Shown here one piece after another: positions 53,008 to 61,004 of a DNA stretch of 64,000 bases. This stretch comes from Algoriphagus sp. GTDB taxonomy: Bacteria; Bacteroidota; Bacteroidia; Cytophagales; Cyclobacteriaceae. A program made the position numbers and the translations under genes. The notes below the pieces were generated by a model. The model was not told the origin of the DNA. It saw only the letters and a list, made by a program, of their open reading frames with translations, and searched no databases. Positions within the stretch are counted from its first letter, which is position 1. Every line of letters starts with the position of its first letter. The DNA lies in the NCBI GenBank assembly GCA_029945945.1, contig JAQSDM010000012.1:124001-188000 (forward strand). Direction: 5' to 3'.

Positions 53008-55724
53008 AGAATTTTTCGAGTGTTGTGATAATCTACTTCAATTCCATTTCTGTCCACGGTTGAGATAGTCCTCGTCTGAACATCAATAGATTCACCATCT
53101 ATGTTTATATGGAAATTCTCATTAAAGTTGGTGACATTGGATATTTTTTTAGAAATTTCATTCTTAATTCTTGTACTTAGACTTATGCGATGAGCCGTTG
53201 CGATTTTATATGCATTTTTTAAAGTCATAACTCGTTCTTCGACTTTTAAAACTTCAGCAGCTGAAAGAATTAGTCTTAAATTATCCTCATCAGGAGAAAT
53301 AATTTCTTCGTCAAACAACCATCGTTCTAAATTTGTGTGTACTGGATTTCCCTTTAAATTCTTAGAAACTTTAATATATATTAAAAATTTTTCTAGATTT
53401 TTCGTGCTGTGATGATTTTTTGAATATAAATCGTTCAGAACATTCTTCCAGAAATCAAGGTCCCTATAGCTTTTAGCAATCAATAAATCTCTCTTGGATA
53501 TTTCTAAATAAGCCGCTCTGTCCTTGATAAAACGAAAAATCACATCTCCACTCAAAAATTGATCTGCGCTTTTCTTAAAGACTTTAATTTTCCCTTGAAT
53601 ATCTTCTGAAAGACAAAGAATTGAGCTTCCTTTTGCTAGAAACATGAAATCGCCATTTTCAAAATTAAGTACGTCACATTTTACTTGCCAATTTAAGGAG
53701 CCTTCTTGTTCAGATAAATAACCCTTGTATTTAAACTGATGTATTTGAGCCAATTCTTCTTCAGGTTGGTCAATGTAAAAAGTCTGATTTGAAGAGAGTA
53801 GAAAAAGATCAATTTCGGATTGAATATCTTCTTGAGATTCAATTTTCAAGTCTTTCGCGATATCAATTCCAACAGGAAGGTTGTCATAGAAATAACCACC
53901 TTCTATTCTTCGCTTTAAGTAATTATAGGTGATAGATGCTTCATTTGGCCAACATTTCACTTCTATTTCAGGAATGAAAAATTTACATACACTATTTATT
54001 AAGTAGTTTCCATTATACTCATCAAAAGGATAACCACTAAAAATGATACTGTTAGAATTTTCATCCGGAGTATTTGCTTTTATAGCATTTATAGGAATAG
54101 TGAAATATTCATCAACATCATTCGGGATTTTAGTCGAAAAAACCTTCTCATAGAAGTCTATATCCTTTGTATTTTCTCCAAATGATTCAGATAATGCTAT
54201 TGCTTGGAGAAAATTTTGAGATACCTCAACCGATAATTGATTTTGTATTGTACATAAGTCTGTTTTAAATCTTTCAATTAATTTTATAACAACCGGACTA
54301 GTATTTTTAGAATTCTTCAGAGCATATAAAACAGGGTAAAAATTCCGATAAAAAGACTTTTGAAAGAACTCAAATTCATCCAACTCTTTTACGTAATTGA
54401 TAAGCTTTGGAGCAAGAGTGTCAAGGGCATTTCCTGAATATATTTCAATACGAATGATTTGTTTTTCATAGCGTAACGCTTGATTCCAAAGTTCATGATC
54501 AAGTTGAAAATATTCTTTCCTCAGCACCTCATTCCCAGAACTAGGATTATAATTAAAATATGGTTCAACTTTATCAAGACTTTTGATTGAGTTGATTTTT
54601 TTTTTATTCCAGTTTAGTCGATATGAATTTGGCGCATTTCGAAAAATGTTTTTATAAAAAGTAGTATCCTGAGAACTTATAATTTTTCTGTCTGAAAAAA
54701 CAATAACAGGGATTTTGTTTTCTAAGAAATACTTAACTGTATCTGGGTAATCAATAAGTTGTGTGGCATCATTTAATACTACTGCTCGAATATTGGAATC
54801 GAGCTCCTCACTGAAACCGGGATATTTATCCTTCAGAATTTTAAGATGTGGTATGGTTTCGAAGAAATCTTGTACTAAATCCCCGAACAATTGATCAAAC
54901 TCTTCAGTGATCTCATTACTAATCATATAAGTTCCAAGTAATAAGCTAATTTCATCATGCACTTCTTGAAAATTTACATGCTTTGAGGCTTTTTTTAGCA
55001 AATCGATGAACTCAGCCACACTTGCATCACTCTCATGGCTAGCATCAATTTTATATCGTTTAAGATCAGGTGTAATTATTAGATTTTCTCCCTCAGGAAA
55101 AACCGTCAGAAGCTTCTCACCATATATTTCAACTGTTTCCAAAAAGTCACGAAATTTTTTTATTTGGCCTCTCCCGGCAACTAATAGAATCTTTGATTTT
55201 AAGTTGCGTTGAGTAATTAAAACTTCATCATTTGGATAGAGTATTTTGGAAATTGAATTACGATTGTTTTTCGCTTCTTTTCTTTTTTGATTATACCTAC
55301 TATGAAGATTTAAAGCTCTGCCTTGGTCTACCCGGCTTAATTGGCTTTTCAGTTTATCGTTGAGTTGGAAAGTACCGTTGCCCTTAAACCTTAAAAAGTA
55401 TTTCCCATTTTGAATTTTTGCAATTTGAGCAACACAACCATAAATCATGACTTTTTCGTCTACTTGAACTACTATTCCATCGTCTCCAATATTTATGTAA
55501 TCTTCTAAATAATAGTTAGTTAAAATCAAAACTGAAGTCCACAGTGCCGCGGCTTTCTTTTGGGGAAAACAAAAAACAAATGGTTCTTTCAAGCATTTTT
55601 TTTCATTAGTCATTTTACAATACTCAAGTGATATACCGGCTGTTAGTTTAGTTAAATTGCTAAACTTATAATCACCTAATTGCAAATAATACCTTTTAGA
55701 TAGTTTACTTAGTAAGTCAATCAT
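53001..55724 (-). CDS. Large protein of unknown function, DrmE candidate
   Basis: A 907-residue cytoplasmic protein with no signal, no membrane segment and no motif I can assign. It is AT-rich, rich in Lys, Ile and Asn. Two regions look ordered: SKILLVAGRGQIKKFRDFL (about residues 178-196), and VIVFSDRKIISSQDTTFY (about 342-359), which resembles a nucleotide-binding or helicase-like core strand. Position between the cytosine methyltransferase and the helicases, and its size, fit DrmE, the unknown protein of class 2 DISARM. The identity is inferred from context, not from a motif. It overlaps both neighbours by 7-8 nt. Confidence 0.55.
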   Translation of the reverse strand: MIDLLSKLSKRYYLQLGDYKFSNLTKLTAGISLEYCKMTNEKKCLKEPFVFCFPQKKAAALWTSVLILTNYYLEDYINIGDDGIVVQVDEKVMIYGCVAQIAKIQNGKYFLRFKGNGTFQLNDKLKSQLSRVDQGRALNLHSRYNQKRKEAKNNRNSISKILYPNDEVLITQRNLKSKILLVAGRGQIKKFRDFLETVEIYGEKLLTVFPEGENLIITPDLKRYKIDASHESDASVAEFIDLLKKASKHVNFQEVHDEISLLLGTYMISNEITEEFDQLFGDLVQDFFETIPHLKILKDKYPGFSEELDSNIRAVVLNDATQLIDYPDTVKYFLENKIPVIVFSDRKIISSQDTTFYKNIFRNAPNSYRLNWNKKKINSIKSLDKVEPYFNYNPSSGNEVLRKEYFQLDHELWNQALRYEKQIIRIEIYSGNALDTLAPKLINYVKELDEFEFFQKSFYRNFYPVLYALKNSKNTSPVVIKLIERFKTDLCTIQNQLSVEVSQNFLQAIALSESFGENTKDIDFYEKVFSTKIPNDVDEYFTIPINAIKANTPDENSNSIIFSGYPFDEYNGNYLINSVCKFFIPEIEVKCWPNEASITYNYLKRRIEGGYFYDNLPVGIDIAKDLKIESQEDIQSEIDLFLLSSNQTFYIDQPEEELAQIHQFKYKGYLSEQEGSLNWQVKCDVLNFENGDFMFLAKGSSILCLSEDIQGKIKVFKKSADQFLSGDVIFRFIKDRAAYLEISKRDLLIAKSYRDLDFWKNVLNDLYSKNHHSTKNLEKFLIYIKVSKNLKGNPVHTNLERWLFDEEIISPDEDNLRLILSAAEVLKVEERVMTLKNAYKIATAHRISLSTRIKNEISKKISNVTNFNENFHINIDGESIDVQTRTISTVDRNGIEVDYHNTRKILC

Positions 55725-57273
55725 TGGAGTGTAAATTTTTGAAAACCTTTACCACTATCTTGGCAATCTGAAAAGCTAAAAAAGGAGGAACCGCATTCCC
55801 AACCTGATGAAACTGTTGAGTTCGACTTCCTCTAAAAAGATAATTATCTGGAAAGGTTTGTATCCTAGCAGCCTCACGGACAGTTAAGCTTCTACATTGG
55901 GAAGCATCATAATGAATAAAATAATGTCCGTCTTTTGAAATATGGCTTGTTACTGTTGTCGCAGGTCTATCTGCCACTTGGACGCGAAATCGATCTGTGA
56001 ATTTTCCAGATTTAACATTTGCGTGATCGGGGATTAAATCTGAATGATGTTTCGCATAATCCTCAAGCCTTGGAAATGTTCCATTCTTTTCAACATATAG
56101 ACCAGCAAACATATACCGCATCAAGTCCTGGCTTAAATGTGACCTGGATTCATGATTTGGTATTCCTCGAAGTCTTGGGTCTAAAAACCATGCTTTCAAA
56201 GGATGATTATCGTCAATTGATTTCGCACATTCTAAATATTCAGCACCTGTGCCATTTGGAAAATTGTTTGGACCATTTGTCAAACCATTAAGGGGCATAT
56301 CGCCCCAAATCCTAAGTTTTAAAATTTGAGTTGATATTAAATCCAACCATTTTTCATCACTATCCGAAATATTTTTATAAAGTCGTTTAGGATTTCCATT
56401 TTCATATTTTTCAAATGGATGATACTTCTCAAATGATCGGTTAATCCCACTCCTTATTTTCGGTAATAGGCCAATTACGGAATCAAGTTTTACGGTTTCT
56501 TTCTTTACCAAGTATGTACCTTTGTGCTTAAAATCAGTCCTAATTCCCAGAAGGATCACTCTGTGCCTTTTTTGAGGAACGCCATAATCTTCGGCTTTAA
56601 TCAAAAAATCTTTATCATTTTCGACAGGTTTTACAAGCGAATGAATAGTATACAATCCATTTACTTTAAGATCTTTTTTCATCCATTCGAACACTTTCTC
56701 ATCTCCTACTTTTGCCGAAAGTAGCCCTTGAACATTCTCCATGATAAATACCGAAGGATTATGTTTTTCAATGATTCTTAAGTATTCTTTATATAAATAG
56801 ACCCTATGATCTTCTGGATCAATACCCCCAACCCTTGATCTACCAACATTAGAATAAGCTTGACAAGGAGGCCCCCCAATCAGAACCCAATTCTTTGTGT
56901 TTTCCCCAAGCCTATTCTCAATTAACTTATCAACTTTTTCTGAGGGCCACTCTTTTGATCCCAACTCAACTAAACGAGCTTCTATTTTTGCCTCCTCACC
57001 TTCAGGAAAAGAGTTAAGCATTCTCTCGATCTGCTCTTCTCTTTTCTTTAAGTTTTTTTCTTGAAGAACTTCATAATATTCTTGGGGAACAGCTTTGGCC
57101 TTTTTTTTAAACTGTCTAAAAAAACTTCTAAGAGTTAAGGTTTTATGAGCATTTTCGTCTTTTTCTATCGATAGCCTGATATCAAAGATCGATTGATTAT
57201 TCTCATCAGTAAGACTCATAAATCCTTCCCCCAAGCCGCCAGGTCCGGCAAATAAATCGATAATAGGAATCAT
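55717..57273 (-). CDS. DNA cytosine-5 methyltransferase (DrmMII-like)
   Basis: A 518-residue C5-cytosine methyltransferase. Motif I is DLFAGPGGLGEGF (residues 6-18), motif IV GGPPCQAYSNVGRSR (about 135-149, catalytic Cys), motif VI ENVQG (about 185), motif VIII QKRHRVILLG and motif X GNAVPPFLAFQIA. All are in the usual order. A charged insert of about 90 residues separates motifs I and IV, and the target-recognition region is long. It would mark host DNA as self. The ATG at 57271-57273 starts three residues before the first motif; an upstream in-frame ATG at 57315 adds 14 residues. First gene of the five-gene operon. Confidence 0.92.
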   Translation of the reverse strand: MIPIIDLFAGPGGLGEGFMSLTDENNQSIFDIRLSIEKDENAHKTLTLRSFFRQFKKKAKAVPQEYYEVLQEKNLKKREEQIERMLNSFPEGEEAKIEARLVELGSKEWPSEKVDKLIENRLGENTKNWVLIGGPPCQAYSNVGRSRVGGIDPEDHRVYLYKEYLRIIEKHNPSVFIMENVQGLLSAKVGDEKVFEWMKKDLKVNGLYTIHSLVKPVENDKDFLIKAEDYGVPQKRHRVILLGIRTDFKHKGTYLVKKETVKLDSVIGLLPKIRSGINRSFEKYHPFEKYENGNPKRLYKNISDSDEKWLDLISTQILKLRIWGDMPLNGLTNGPNNFPNGTGAEYLECAKSIDDNHPLKAWFLDPRLRGIPNHESRSHLSQDLMRYMFAGLYVEKNGTFPRLEDYAKHHSDLIPDHANVKSGKFTDRFRVQVADRPATTVTSHISKDGHYFIHYDASQCRSLTVREAARIQTFPDNYLFRGSRTQQFHQVGNAVPPFLAFQIAKIVVKVFKNLHSND

Positions 57274-57350
57274 TAATTTAGTTTCGTAGTAGATTGGTAA
57301 GTTTCCGTCAATCAAAGGACAGGTAATATGACCTTTTTTTCTTTGGCTCG

Positions 57351-57372
57351 AAATACCCTATACAGGGTATTT
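57351..57372. promoter_or_regulatory. 22-bp perfect palindrome upstream of the methyltransferase
   Basis: AAATACCCT (57351-57359), spacer ATAC, AGGGTATTT (57364-57372). It lies 79 nt upstream of the chosen methyltransferase start and 42 nt from the end of vsr. Its symmetry and place suit a repressor operator, perhaps for the HTH protein encoded upstream. No T-run of terminator strength follows on the minus strand. Confidence 0.55.
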
Positions 57373-57414
57373 TATCTATAAAAGGTTATGATTTTTATCT
57401 GAGTGACTAATTAT

Positions 57415-57897
57415 TTAAAAAAAGGAATTTTGAAATTCTGGAATTGAAAATATTTTTTTTAAGCACACACCTAACTCCCCCTTCACCTCAAAATCCCAAA
57501 ACCTCAATACTGTCCAACCTTTGGTTTGATAGAATTCATTGACTTCCTGATCTCTTTCCATATTCCTTTCGATTTTGGCGATCCAGAATTCCCGATTTGA
57601 TTTGATGGAATGCTTGCGGTTTTCCCAGTCATAGCCATGCCAGAATGCTCCATCCACAAAAATGACGAGCTTGAATTTTTTCAGACTGATATCGGGTTTG
57701 CCCGGTAGTAGTTTCTTCGGAGTTTTGTACCGAACTCCTGCTTCCCAGAGTGCTTTTTTGAGAAGTTTCTCCGGTTTGGTTCCCTTCGATCTGATTTGGG
57801 ACATGTTATACGACCGTTGCGTAGTGGTATAAAAACCGTTTTCCTCACAGAACGTGGGGACGGCAACCTTGGGTCGTATGTAAGGCTTATTCTTCAA
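57415..57897 (-). CDS. vsr: Very short patch repair (Vsr) endonuclease
   Basis: A 160-residue endonuclease that nicks next to T:G mismatches made by deamination of 5-methylcytosine. The family's MSQIRSKGTKPEKLLKKALWEAG region is at about residues 32-54 (quoted in part: SQIRSKGTKPEKLL). The catalytic Asp is in PGKPDISL, and the FVDGAFWHGYDW and WTVLRFWDFEV motifs follow. It is the natural partner of the cytosine methyltransferase that begins about 140 nt downstream. It overlaps the HTH gene by 11 nt. Its base composition is closer to the core genome than to the AT-rich genes that follow, so it may have a separate origin. Confidence 0.92.
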   Translation of the reverse strand: MKNKPYIRPKVAVPTFCEENGFYTTTQRSYNMSQIRSKGTKPEKLLKKALWEAGVRYKTPKKLLPGKPDISLKKFKLVIFVDGAFWHGYDWENRKHSIKSNREFWIAKIERNMERDQEVNEFYQTKGWTVLRFWDFEVKGELGVCLKKIFSIPEFQNSFF

Positions 57898-58093
57898 AGA
57901 AGTCCTTGATTTGAATTCCTAACGCTTTGGCCAGGCTTTCCATTACCTCCAGAGAAACGTTTCTTTTCCCCTGCTCTATTCCTGAAATATAGGGGCGGTT
58001 TAATCCTGATAATTCTGCAAGCGTTTCCTGTGAGATTTTTCTCTCCTTTCTCAGTTGCATCAAGCGCTTTCCGAATTCCTGTTTGATATCCAT
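57887..58093 (-). CDS. HTH (XRE/Cro family) transcriptional regulator
   Basis: A 68-residue repressor-type protein that is only a helix-turn-helix domain (FGKRLMQLRKERKISQETLAELSGLNRPYISGIEQGKRN, quoted in pieces: RKISQETLAELSGL, NRPYISGIEQGKRN). Such small regulators often control restriction-modification genes. It is the first gene of the minus-strand cluster, overlapping vsr, and faces a divergent gene across a region with a 14-bp palindrome. It probably regulates itself and perhaps the methyltransferase operon. Confidence 0.9.
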   Translation of the reverse strand: MDIKQEFGKRLMQLRKERKISQETLAELSGLNRPYISGIEQGKRNVSLEVMESLAKALGIQIKDFFEE

Positions 58094-58147
58094 CAGAAAT
58101 ATTTCTATATTTTTTTGTTCACTATTGTAAACATTTTGATTTTTTTC

Positions 58148-58161
58148 CTATCTTAAGATAG
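58148..58161. promoter_or_regulatory. 14-bp perfect palindrome in the divergent HTH promoter region
   Basis: CTATCTTAAGATAG reads the same on both strands. It overlaps a possible plus-strand -7 element (TATCTTAA at 58149-58156, 21 nt after TTG at 58125-58127), so a bound repressor could block the promoter of the 58194 gene. It lies 55 nt upstream of the HTH start. Confidence 0.5.
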
Positions 58162-58193
58162 AAGGATTTGTCAATCATTTTAACAAACATACC

Positions 58194-58805
58194 ATGTATC
58201 AACCCTATTTACCTGATCCTTTGCCGGAAAACTGGAAGATCGGTGAACTGGATGAGAAGTATGGATATCTGGAGTTTTTGGGCTTTGAGGGTGAGTTTTT
58301 GGTAGCCGTGATGGACCAGTCAAATGACAACCCATCCGCCCCTTTTAACCTCTTCATGAATCAACTCAAAGGAGTTCTTCACAGACATGATTTCGAAAAG
58401 CTGGATTGGCCTGCATGGTTTGAATCGGAGAAAGAAGCGGTTGATTCTGCTCTTCAGCTTATGAACTGGATAAATCAAAACTACTCTGATTTTTTGCCCT
58501 TGACACTGGAAGTCCTGGTTTCCGTCGGGAAAGAAGCTCAACTTGATATCCTACGAAGCTATTATAAAGAAGGTCTAAGCATCCATGAATACGAAGGTGA
58601 AGTCTTTGTTTTCCGGAAGGTGAGTCTGCTTTACGGTTGCACCGAATTTGAAGAATCAGCCATCAAATCGATTTGCCACTTCGCCCAATCCTACAACATG
58701 GCTATTGAAGAGGTCAAAGGAGGATTGCTTACCAATGAAAAGTTTGAACTGATCGAGGATCTAAGACCGAAACTTCACTTTTATCTAAAAAAGATCTTAG
58801 CATGA
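58194..58805 (+). CDS. Hypothetical protein
   Basis: A 203-residue cytoplasmic protein, acidic, with no signal peptide or membrane segment. I do not recognise the family. The N-terminal segment (PDPLPENWKIGELDEKYGYLEFLG in part: PENWKIGELDEKYGYLE) and the regular helix pattern suggest a globular alpha/beta domain. It starts divergently from the HTH gene and overlaps the next gene by 4 nt (ATGA at 58802-58805), so the two are coupled. Confidence 0.7.
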   Translation: MYQPYLPDPLPENWKIGELDEKYGYLEFLGFEGEFLVAVMDQSNDNPSAPFNLFMNQLKGVLHRHDFEKLDWPAWFESEKEAVDSALQLMNWINQNYSDFLPLTLEVLVSVGKEAQLDILRSYYKEGLSIHEYEGEVFVFRKVSLLYGCTEFEESAIKSICHFAQSYNMAIEEVKGGLLTNEKFELIEDLRPKLHFYLKKILA

Positions 58806-59068
58806 TACATTCTATTCACTCAATTTCAGAAGTGGAAGATTTCTTTATCCACTTGATCGAAAAGGAAAGCCTGAATTTTCATCCCGACGATGATTTCAAA
58901 AACTACATCAATCTGGATACACAATTACCCTCCTACTCGGTGGAAGAGGCCGAATTCAGAAACAAACTAATGGAAGCTTGCTTTGAAATTTGTGACCAAG
59001 AAGAATCAGACATTTACCAAATCGGTTTAAAAATCTTATTCGATAAATTAAAAATTGGTCAACCATAA
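58802..59068 (+). CDS. Hypothetical protein, coupled to the previous gene
   Basis: An 88-residue acidic protein (many Glu, Asp and Ile) with no signal peptide. No family recognised. It overlaps the 203-residue gene by 4 nt. A weakly conserved-looking segment is FRNKLMEACFEICDQEESDIY. The overlap and the shared acidic character suggest the two proteins act together, but no function is proposed. Confidence 0.65.
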   Translation: MIHSIHSISEVEDFFIHLIEKESLNFHPDDDFKNYINLDTQLPSYSVEEAEFRNKLMEACFEICDQEESDIYQIGLKILFDKLKIGQP

Positions 59069-59079
59069 ATTCTAAAACC

Positions 59080-59280
59080 ATGGAAGAAATTACCATAACC
59101 GTTTTGATCAAAAACAATAAGTTTATGGGACTTTTAAGCCCGAAAACCAGCTTCCCAAATTCTGTCTGGTGGGACAGAGAAATCTCCGTAAATGTCCCAA
59201 AAGCAGATTGGGAGGCGGAAAAAATCACAATCAGTACGATTCGCCACTACATCCGACCCGGCGATTATTCATCCAATTGA
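59080..59280 (+). CDS. Small hypothetical protein
   Basis: A 66-residue protein (ITITVLIKNNKFMGLLSPKT, PNSVWWDREISVNVP) with beta-strand character and no signal. It starts 11 nt after the previous gene, so the three genes probably form one transcript. No family recognised. Protein-like composition and tight spacing are the only evidence. Confidence 0.5.
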   Translation: MEEITITVLIKNNKFMGLLSPKTSFPNSVWWDREISVNVPKADWEAEKITISTIRHYIRPGDYSSN

Positions 59281-59332
59281 TTCCCGGAATTTATTCCCTT
59301 GGTTTCCACCAAACTTAAATCTCTATAAACCC

Positions 59333-59362
59333 AAAAAACCCCGTCCTTTTCATGACGGGGTT
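59333..59362. terminator. Terminator between convergent genes
   Basis: AACCCCGTC (59337-59345) pairs perfectly with GACGGGGTT (59354-59362). On the minus strand TTTTTTGG follows, and on the plus strand CTTTGGTTTTT. It probably ends both the small-gene run and the exported-protein gene at 59384. Confidence 0.8.
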
Positions 59363-59383
59363 CTTTGGTTTTTAGCTTATGGA

Positions 59384-59878
59384 TTAAAAGTCTTTTTTCA
59401 GCAGTTCACTTGCAGGAGGGGCTTTTCGATTGACTCCGGAACCTGGATTGATTGCTGACGGAAAAAACATCTGAACCTTATATCCTTGCTGGGAGGTAAA
59501 CATTTTACTCATGCCGTCGTGGATTTCATAGAGCGTTTCTTTGTCTTGCTGGGCAAGCCAAACCTGATCGATGTTTTTGAAGATCGTACTCAATGGAGCG
59601 AATGACATGTCATCCTTTTGGATCATCACGGGAGCTACAAACTTCCCGCCTTTGACTGTTGCCTTCCCCATGTAGCAATCGCTTTTGTCCTGAAAAATAA
59701 TTGAAATCACGACTTCGTGATCCCCGTCCGGTACAGGTTTGGCTCCTTTGTTGGCAAATGCGGAATAATAGTCAATGTAACATCCTTCTATTCCTTTGAG
59801 GTGAATACTTAGGCCTTCCTGGGAAAAAGCATTAGCCAGGAAGCCGAATACAAATAAAATGGTGAGTTTGATTTTCAT
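59384..59878 (-). CDS. Exported protein of unknown function
   Basis: A 164-residue protein with a clear signal peptide (MKIKLTILFVFGFLANAFSQ). The mature part has a possible disulfide pair (GIEGCYIDYY and KSDCYMGKA) and beta-strand character (HEVVISIIFQD, GGKFVAPVMIQ). No family recognised. It is a single-gene unit with a terminator. The long region upstream holds only repeats. Confidence 0.7.
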   Translation of the reverse strand: MKIKLTILFVFGFLANAFSQEGLSIHLKGIEGCYIDYYSAFANKGAKPVPDGDHEVVISIIFQDKSDCYMGKATVKGGKFVAPVMIQKDDMSFAPLSTIFKNIDQVWLAQQDKETLYEIHDGMSKMFTSQQGYKVQMFFPSAINPGSGVNRKAPPASELLKKDF

Positions 59879-60087
59879 GATTTTGAAGCTTTAAACTTTG
59901 ACTAAAAGATGGATTAAAATTTAAACAGAAAACTTAATACCTAAGATTTGAGATCAATTTGCGAAAAAAAATAATCACTCGTTTCGATACCTGATTTAAA
60001 TCATTTTTGATGCCGCCGAAAGTGTCGCCAATCTTGCATTAAAGGGATTCTTAACAAGAGTTGAGGCTTCAATTTCATTCAATCTCT
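59879..60087. repeat. Region before the long repeat, with a partial third copy
   Basis: From about 60009 to 60087 runs a diverged copy of the first 70 bp of the long repeat (GATGCCGCCGAAAGTGTCGC to AACAAGAGTTGAGGCTTCAAT). The part before that is AT-rich and holds the promoter region of the exported-protein gene. No gene. Confidence 0.65.
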
Positions 60088-60421
60088 GATGCCGCCGGAA
60101 GTGTCTCCACTCGGGCACTAACCGATTCCTAACAAGAGTTGAGGCTTCAATCCTTACTTGCAGTTTTTTTCCTTCGTCACTTTTTGAAGGCAAAAAGTAA
60201 CCCAAAACCTTAATGCCTGGTTTTTCACTTCAAATAGGCCTGCCAAGAAATTAAAAGATACATTCTTGGCTATTTGATTTTAAACCATTGATCAACCCTA
60301 AAAATGGGTGGATTTCCCTCGTTTCACTTCGGGAACTAACCCATTTTCTTTACGGTCTGATCTGCTGTTTTAAAACCGTAAATAACCTAGGGCATTACCT
60401 AAAATGAAACATTTCGAATCA
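60088..60421 (+). repeat. Structured 335-bp direct repeat, copy 1
   Basis: Starts GATGCCGCCGGAAGTGTC and ends AAACATTTCGAATCA. The same stretch recurs at 60537-60875 with few differences. Inside lie nested hairpins: AAAATGGGT (60301-60309) with ACCCATTTT (60339-60347) enclosing TTCCC/GGGAA, and TTTACGGT (60349-60356) with ACCGTAAA (60375-60382). No credible ORF runs through it; a minus-strand 69-codon frame (59996-60205) covers only part. Could be a non-coding RNA gene or a non-autonomous mobile element. Confidence 0.8.
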
Positions 60422-60483
60422 CCGAATACAGCCTCCAAATTCCGAAATTTTAGAAAAAAATGATCATCCGGTCAAACCGCGAA

Positions 60484-60511
60484 AAACCCCGACTCTTTTA
60501 AATAGGGGTTT
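60484..60511 (+). repeat. Hairpin module, copy 1
   Basis: AAACCCC (60484-60490) pairs with GGGGTTT (60505-60511), followed by CTGTTTAC and GAGACTGA. The same module, with a longer stem, occurs at 61390-61418 in the same direction. Confidence 0.6.
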
Positions 60512-60536
60512 CTGTTTACGGAGACTGAGCACTATT

Positions 60537-60875
60537 GATGCCGCCGGAAGTGTCTCCACTCCGGCACTAACCGATTCCTAACAAGAGTTGAGGCTTCAAT
60601 TCAATCCTTACTCGCAGTTTTTTTCCTTCGTCACTTTTTGAAGGTAAAAAGTGACCAAAAACCTTAATGCCTGGTTTTTTACTTCAAATAGGCCTGCCAA
60701 TAAATTAAAAGATACATTCTTGGCTATTTGATTTTAAACCATTGATCAACCCTAAAAATGGGTGGATTTCCCTCGTTTCACTTCGGGAACTAACCCATTT
60801 TCTTTACGGTCTGATCTGCTGTTTTAAAACCGTAAATAACCTAGGGCATTATCTAATCCGAAACATTTCGAATCA
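60537..60875 (+). repeat. Structured 335-bp direct repeat, copy 2
   Basis: Second copy of 60088-60421. The hairpin arms are kept, while scattered changes and a small insertion occur in the first 100 bp. A gap of 115 bp separates the copies. The antitoxin gene at 61005 lies 130 bp beyond the end. Confidence 0.8.
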
Positions 60876-61004
60876 ACTAGAGCACCAACTCTACTTCAAA
60901 CATTTCCTATAAAATTATCCTATTCACCCCTTGAAATTTGTCAGATTAAGTATTTGACTTGAAGTGAAAAAAGATCCAAATTTATCAATCAGAACTATTC
61001 CGCC

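Noticed and set aside
45675..57273. BREX or a classical type II restriction-modification system
   Set aside because: There is no PglZ, BrxC or separate restriction endonuclease, and the DrmA/DrmB motifs fit DISARM better.
59996..60205. Minus-strand 69-codon frame in the repeat region
   Set aside because: It lies across the diverged and full copies of the non-coding repeat and reads through repeated units; no sign of a real protein.
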